Below are positions 6,498 to 8,331 of a stretch of DNA of 8,331 nucleotides, in pieces. Position numbers and translations under genes: made by a program. This DNA comes from Pseudomonadota bacterium (lineage in GTDB: Bacteria; Desulfobacterota; Desulfobulbia; Desulfobulbales; SURF-16): NCBI GenBank assembly GCA_030597865.1, contig JAUVQZ010000127.1:1-8331 (forward strand), written 5' to 3'. The first letter of the stretch is position 1. Each line of letters opens with the position of its first letter. The notes beneath the pieces were generated by a model that worked only from the letters and a program-made list of their open reading frames with translations, ran no database searches and had not been told where the DNA came from.

Positions 6498-6500
6498 AAT
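6472..6500 (+). promoter_or_regulatory. Sigma-70 promoter of malQ
   Basis: TTGACT (6472-6477) and CATAAT (6495-6500) each match the consensus at five of six positions with the optimal 17-base spacer. Transcription would start near 6507, 43 bases before the preferred malQ ATG. This is the best promoter match in the window by eye. Confidence 0.65.
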
Positions 6501-6549
6501 CAACAAGAATATTTCTTAGCCCATGAAAAAAAGTGAGGTCATTGTCCCT

Positions 6550-8079
6550 ATGTCCCATCGCTATACGGCCATCCTGCTCCATGTCTCATCGTTGCCCGGA
6601 TCATATGGCAGCGGCGATATTGGTGCGGGCTTTCAATTTGTCGATTTTCTTGTCAAATCAGGGGTGCGGTGCTGGCAGTTCCTGCCAACCTGCCCGACCT
6701 CAGGGGAATTTGGCTTTTCTCCCTATATGGCTTTCTCCGCCTGTGCCGGCAGTCCTCTCTTGGTGAGTCTGGAACTGATGGTTGCCTCGGGTTTTCTCGG
6801 GGAAAGTGACCTGAACGGCCTGCGGGCATCATCTGAATATCAGGCAGATTTTTCCCATGCTGATGCTGTGCGCCAACCCTTATTTGTCAAGGCCTATCGT
6901 CAGCTTAGCGGTGATAGGCGCCGGCATTTCTTGGAGTTTTGTGATGCTGAGCAGGGTTGGCTTGATGATTACGCCGTTTTTATGGCTGCAAAAGATAAGT
7001 TTGACAATGCCCCCTGGAATAATTGGCCCCAGGCCATTGCCCGGCGCGATGCCAAGGAGTTGGCCCTCTTTTGTGAGAAAAACGAAGATGCCGTGGCGTT
7101 TCAGAAATTCTGCCAGTATCTCTTTTTTGATCAGTGGCAACAGCTTCGTAACTATGCCCGCCACAAGGGGATTCTCCTCTTTGGTGACATGCCCATTTAT
7201 GTGAGCCATGACTCCAGTGATGTCTGGGCCAACCAGGATTGTTTCGATCTTGATCCAGGTAGCGGCGAAGCATTGAATGTGGCTGGCGTGCCACCCGATT
7301 ATTTCAGCGCCACGGGGCAGCGCTGGGGCAACCCCTTGTATCTTTGGAAGCAGGCGGAAAACGCAGATTCATCGTTGTGTCGCTGGTGGAGCAAACGATT
7401 TGAGGTGGTCTCTGGTATGCTTGATATGGTCCGGATCGATCATTTCCGGGGTTTTGAGTCGTACTGGGAGATTCCTGCCAAGGAGAAAACAGCTGTTAAG
7501 GGTATGTGGCAGAAAGGACCTGGGCTGGGTTTTTTCAAGAAAATGGAGGGGGTGATTGCAGATATTGAAATTGTTGCCGAGGATCTCGGCATCATAACCT
7601 CTGCCGTTGAAAAACTCAGGGCAGATCTTGGTTTTCCTGGGATGAAGATCCTCCAGTTTGCCTTTGATTCAGATGCTGATAATACCTATCTGCCCCATAA
7701 CCTGACTGATCCGAACTGTCTCATCTATACCGGCACCCATGATAATGATACGGCTGTGGGCTGGTATTTTGATCCCGAAGTTTCACAGCGGGCCAAAGAC
7801 AGGTTGAGGCGTTATGCAAACAGCGATGGGCAGGATATCCATCTCGATTTTATCCGACTGGCGCTGTCCTCAACCGCCCGCATGGCAGTGCTCCCCATGC
7901 AGGATATTTTGGGATTTGGTACTGATTGCCGGATGAACAAGCCCGCCACTGTGGAGGGCAATTGGCTGTGGCGCTGTGCCCCAAGATATCTTAATGACGA
8001 TGTGGCAACCTTTCTGCGCCAGGAAAACGAATTTTATGGGCGTAGTTTTTTTGCAAAAAGTGAGGGGGAAGATACTTGA
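6550..8079 (+). CDS. malQ: 4-alpha-glucanotransferase (amylomaltase)
   Basis: A 509-residue GH77 enzyme that moves alpha-1,4-glucan segments between maltodextrins, releasing glucose, in cytoplasmic maltodextrin or glycogen metabolism. It is the compact bacterial type of about 500 residues, without the extra N-terminal domains of E. coli MalQ. The family sequence begins RYTAILLHVSSLPGSYG at residue 4. Catalytic residues are visible: nucleophile D297 in VRIDHFRG, acid/base E344 in VAEDLG and D398 in TGTHDND, close to D293/E340/D395 of the Thermus enzyme. Also present are DMPIYV near 213-218, VAGVPPDYFSATGQRWGNPLY (244-264, typical of the family) and MNKPATVEGNWLW near the end. I prefer the ATG at 6550 (GAGG at 6535-6538, and it fits the family N-terminus). 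An in-frame ATG at 6523 would add nine residues but has no ribosome site. The gene is divergent from the sigma gene, with tRNA-Glu 41 bases downstream and no maltose or glycogen genes in view. Confidence 0.94.
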   Translation: MSHRYTAILLHVSSLPGSYGSGDIGAGFQFVDFLVKSGVRCWQFLPTCPTSGEFGFSPYMAFSACAGSPLLVSLELMVASGFLGESDLNGLRASSEYQADFSHADAVRQPLFVKAYRQLSGDRRRHFLEFCDAEQGWLDDYAVFMAAKDKFDNAPWNNWPQAIARRDAKELALFCEKNEDAVAFQKFCQYLFFDQWQQLRNYARHKGILLFGDMPIYVSHDSSDVWANQDCFDLDPGSGEALNVAGVPPDYFSATGQRWGNPLYLWKQAENADSSLCRWWSKRFEVVSGMLDMVRIDHFRGFESYWEIPAKEKTAVKGMWQKGPGLGFFKKMEGVIADIEIVAEDLGIITSAVEKLRADLGFPGMKILQFAFDSDADNTYLPHNLTDPNCLIYTGTHDNDTAVGWYFDPEVSQRAKDRLRRYANSDGQDIHLDFIRLALSSTARMAVLPMQDILGFGTDCRMNKPATVEGNWLWRCAPRYLNDDVATFLRQENEFYGRSFFAKSEGEDT

Positions 8080-8108
8080 CAAACCATGGCCGGCAGAGTA
8101 ATTAGAAT
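8076..8108 (+). promoter_or_regulatory. Candidate promoter of tRNA-Glu
   Basis: A perfect -35 hexamer TTGACA (8076-8081) overlaps the malQ stop codon. The best -10 is TAGAAT (8103-8108, five of six), but the spacer is 21 bases, longer than usual. With a 17-base spacer the -10 would be the poor TAATTA (8099-8104). Start would be near 8115, just before the tRNA at 8121. The tRNA may also be read from malQ. Confidence 0.4.
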
Positions 8109-8120
8109 CCCTCATTTCAT

Positions 8121-8195
8121 GGCCCCTTCGTCTAGCGGTCAGGACACTGGCCTCTCACGCCGGTAACAGGGGTTCGATTCCCCTAGGGGTCACCA
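8121..8195 (+). tRNA. tRNA-Glu, anticodon CTC, CCA encoded
   Basis: A complete cloverleaf of 75 bases including the encoded CCA. The acceptor GGCCCCT (8121-8127) pairs with AGGGGTC (8185-8191) with one G-U; the discriminator is A8192 and CCA is 8193-8195. The anticodon stem CTGGC/GCCGG (8147-8151/8159-8163) has loop CTCTCAC, giving anticodon CTC at 8154-8156, which reads GAG. The T arm, with GGTTCGATTCC, is canonical. The overall sequence closely resembles bacterial tRNA-Glu. I see no duplicate of its 3' end in the window, so there is no sign of an integrated element here. Confidence 0.96.
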
Positions 8196-8206
8196 TGAAA
8201 AATTTT

Positions 8207-8243
8207 AAGGGCTTAGCGCATATGTGCTAAGCCCTTTTTTTTT
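8207..8243 (+). terminator. Rho-independent terminator after tRNA-Glu
   Basis: AAGGGCTTAGC (8207-8217) pairs perfectly with GCTAAGCCCTT (8226-8236) over eleven base pairs, with possible further pairing inside the eight-base loop. A run of nine T (8235-8243) follows. It begins 11 bases after the tRNA CCA and would end transcripts from the tRNA or malQ promoter. Confidence 0.92.
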
Positions 8244-8331
8244 GAATAAAAACGGGAGTAGGAGCCACATAACTGCCTGTTTTAGTTTTTTATTTCTGCT
8301 AGATTTCAAATTCACCCTTTTCGCCGGTGAA

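Larger units (their letters stand above)
6240..6549. other. Divergent intergenic region between the sigma gene and malQ
   Basis: These 310 bases separate the two divergent genes. From the sigma side they hold the sigma ribosome site (GGAG 6250-6247), a palindrome cluster (6264-6351), a weak sigma-gene promoter candidate, a strong terminator facing the sigma gene (6362-6403), a 26-codon basic ORF on the minus strand (6417-6497) and the malQ promoter (6472-6500). The parts are listed separately. Confidence 0.7.

Noticed and set aside
6376..6582. 68-codon minus-strand frame overlapping the malQ start
   Set aside because: It begins inside malQ and ends inside the terminator hairpin stem, which is incompatible with a normal gene end. 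The 26-codon frame that ends before the hairpin is the better candidate.
8121..8195. tRNA-Glu as an integration (att) site
   Set aside because: No direct repeat of the tRNA 3' end and no integrase gene are seen in the window.
8299..8331. Possible C-terminal end of a minus-strand gene at the right edge (FTGEKGEFEI then TAG)
   Set aside because: Only ten codons are visible. The composition is plausible for a protein end, but an open run of this length is common by chance, so it is not called.
8311..8331. Inverted repeat TTCACC / GGTGAA with a nine-base gap at the right edge
   Set aside because: Six-base arms with no T run, cut by the window edge. Too weak to call an operator or terminator.

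Overview
The window looks like chromosomal core sequence from a Gram-negative bacterium, with genes packed on both strands. The PilT form, the receiver-domain N-terminus at the left edge and the RpoD-like sigma factor suggest a Desulfobacterota (delta-proteobacterial sulfate reducer, Desulfotalea/Desulfobulbales-like) source. That assignment rests on recalled sequence feel, not on a search. I see no insertion sequence, prophage, CRISPR array or other mobile element.

Layout, left to right. (1) On the minus strand, the first 28 codons of a response regulator run off the left edge, preceded 6 bases upstream by a PHP-domain phosphoesterase of the YciV/RNase AM type. (2) A 338-base divergent intergenic region carries a good extended -10 promoter for pilT, the type IV pilus retraction ATPase (plus strand). 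(3) pilT meets comEC, the DNA-uptake channel gene (minus strand), tail to tail across a strong terminator. (4) Upstream of comEC on the same strand is a gene for an RpoD-like sigma factor. As given, its reading frame is broken by one extra base in an A4 run, just before conserved region 2. (5) A 310-base intergenic region holds a strong minus-strand terminator with no obvious parent gene, a 26-codon basic mini-ORF in front of it, a cluster of palindromes and the malQ promoter. (6) malQ (4-alpha-glucanotransferase, plus strand) is followed by tRNA-Glu(CTC) and its terminator.

Functionally, pilT and comEC are the two halves of type IV pilus-driven DNA uptake: pilus retraction, then passage of single-stranded DNA through the inner membrane. 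Their adjacency is suggestive, but it does not prove natural competence. comEC can probably be reached only by read-through from the sigma gene across a terminator, which would keep its expression low. The PHP enzyme fits nucleotide/RNA end turnover. malQ serves maltodextrin or glycogen metabolism and has its own promoter.

The points most worth checking are the sigma-factor frameshift (sequence error, real lesion or +1 recoding) and the orphan terminator with its Lys/Arg-rich mini-ORF between the sigma gene and malQ.
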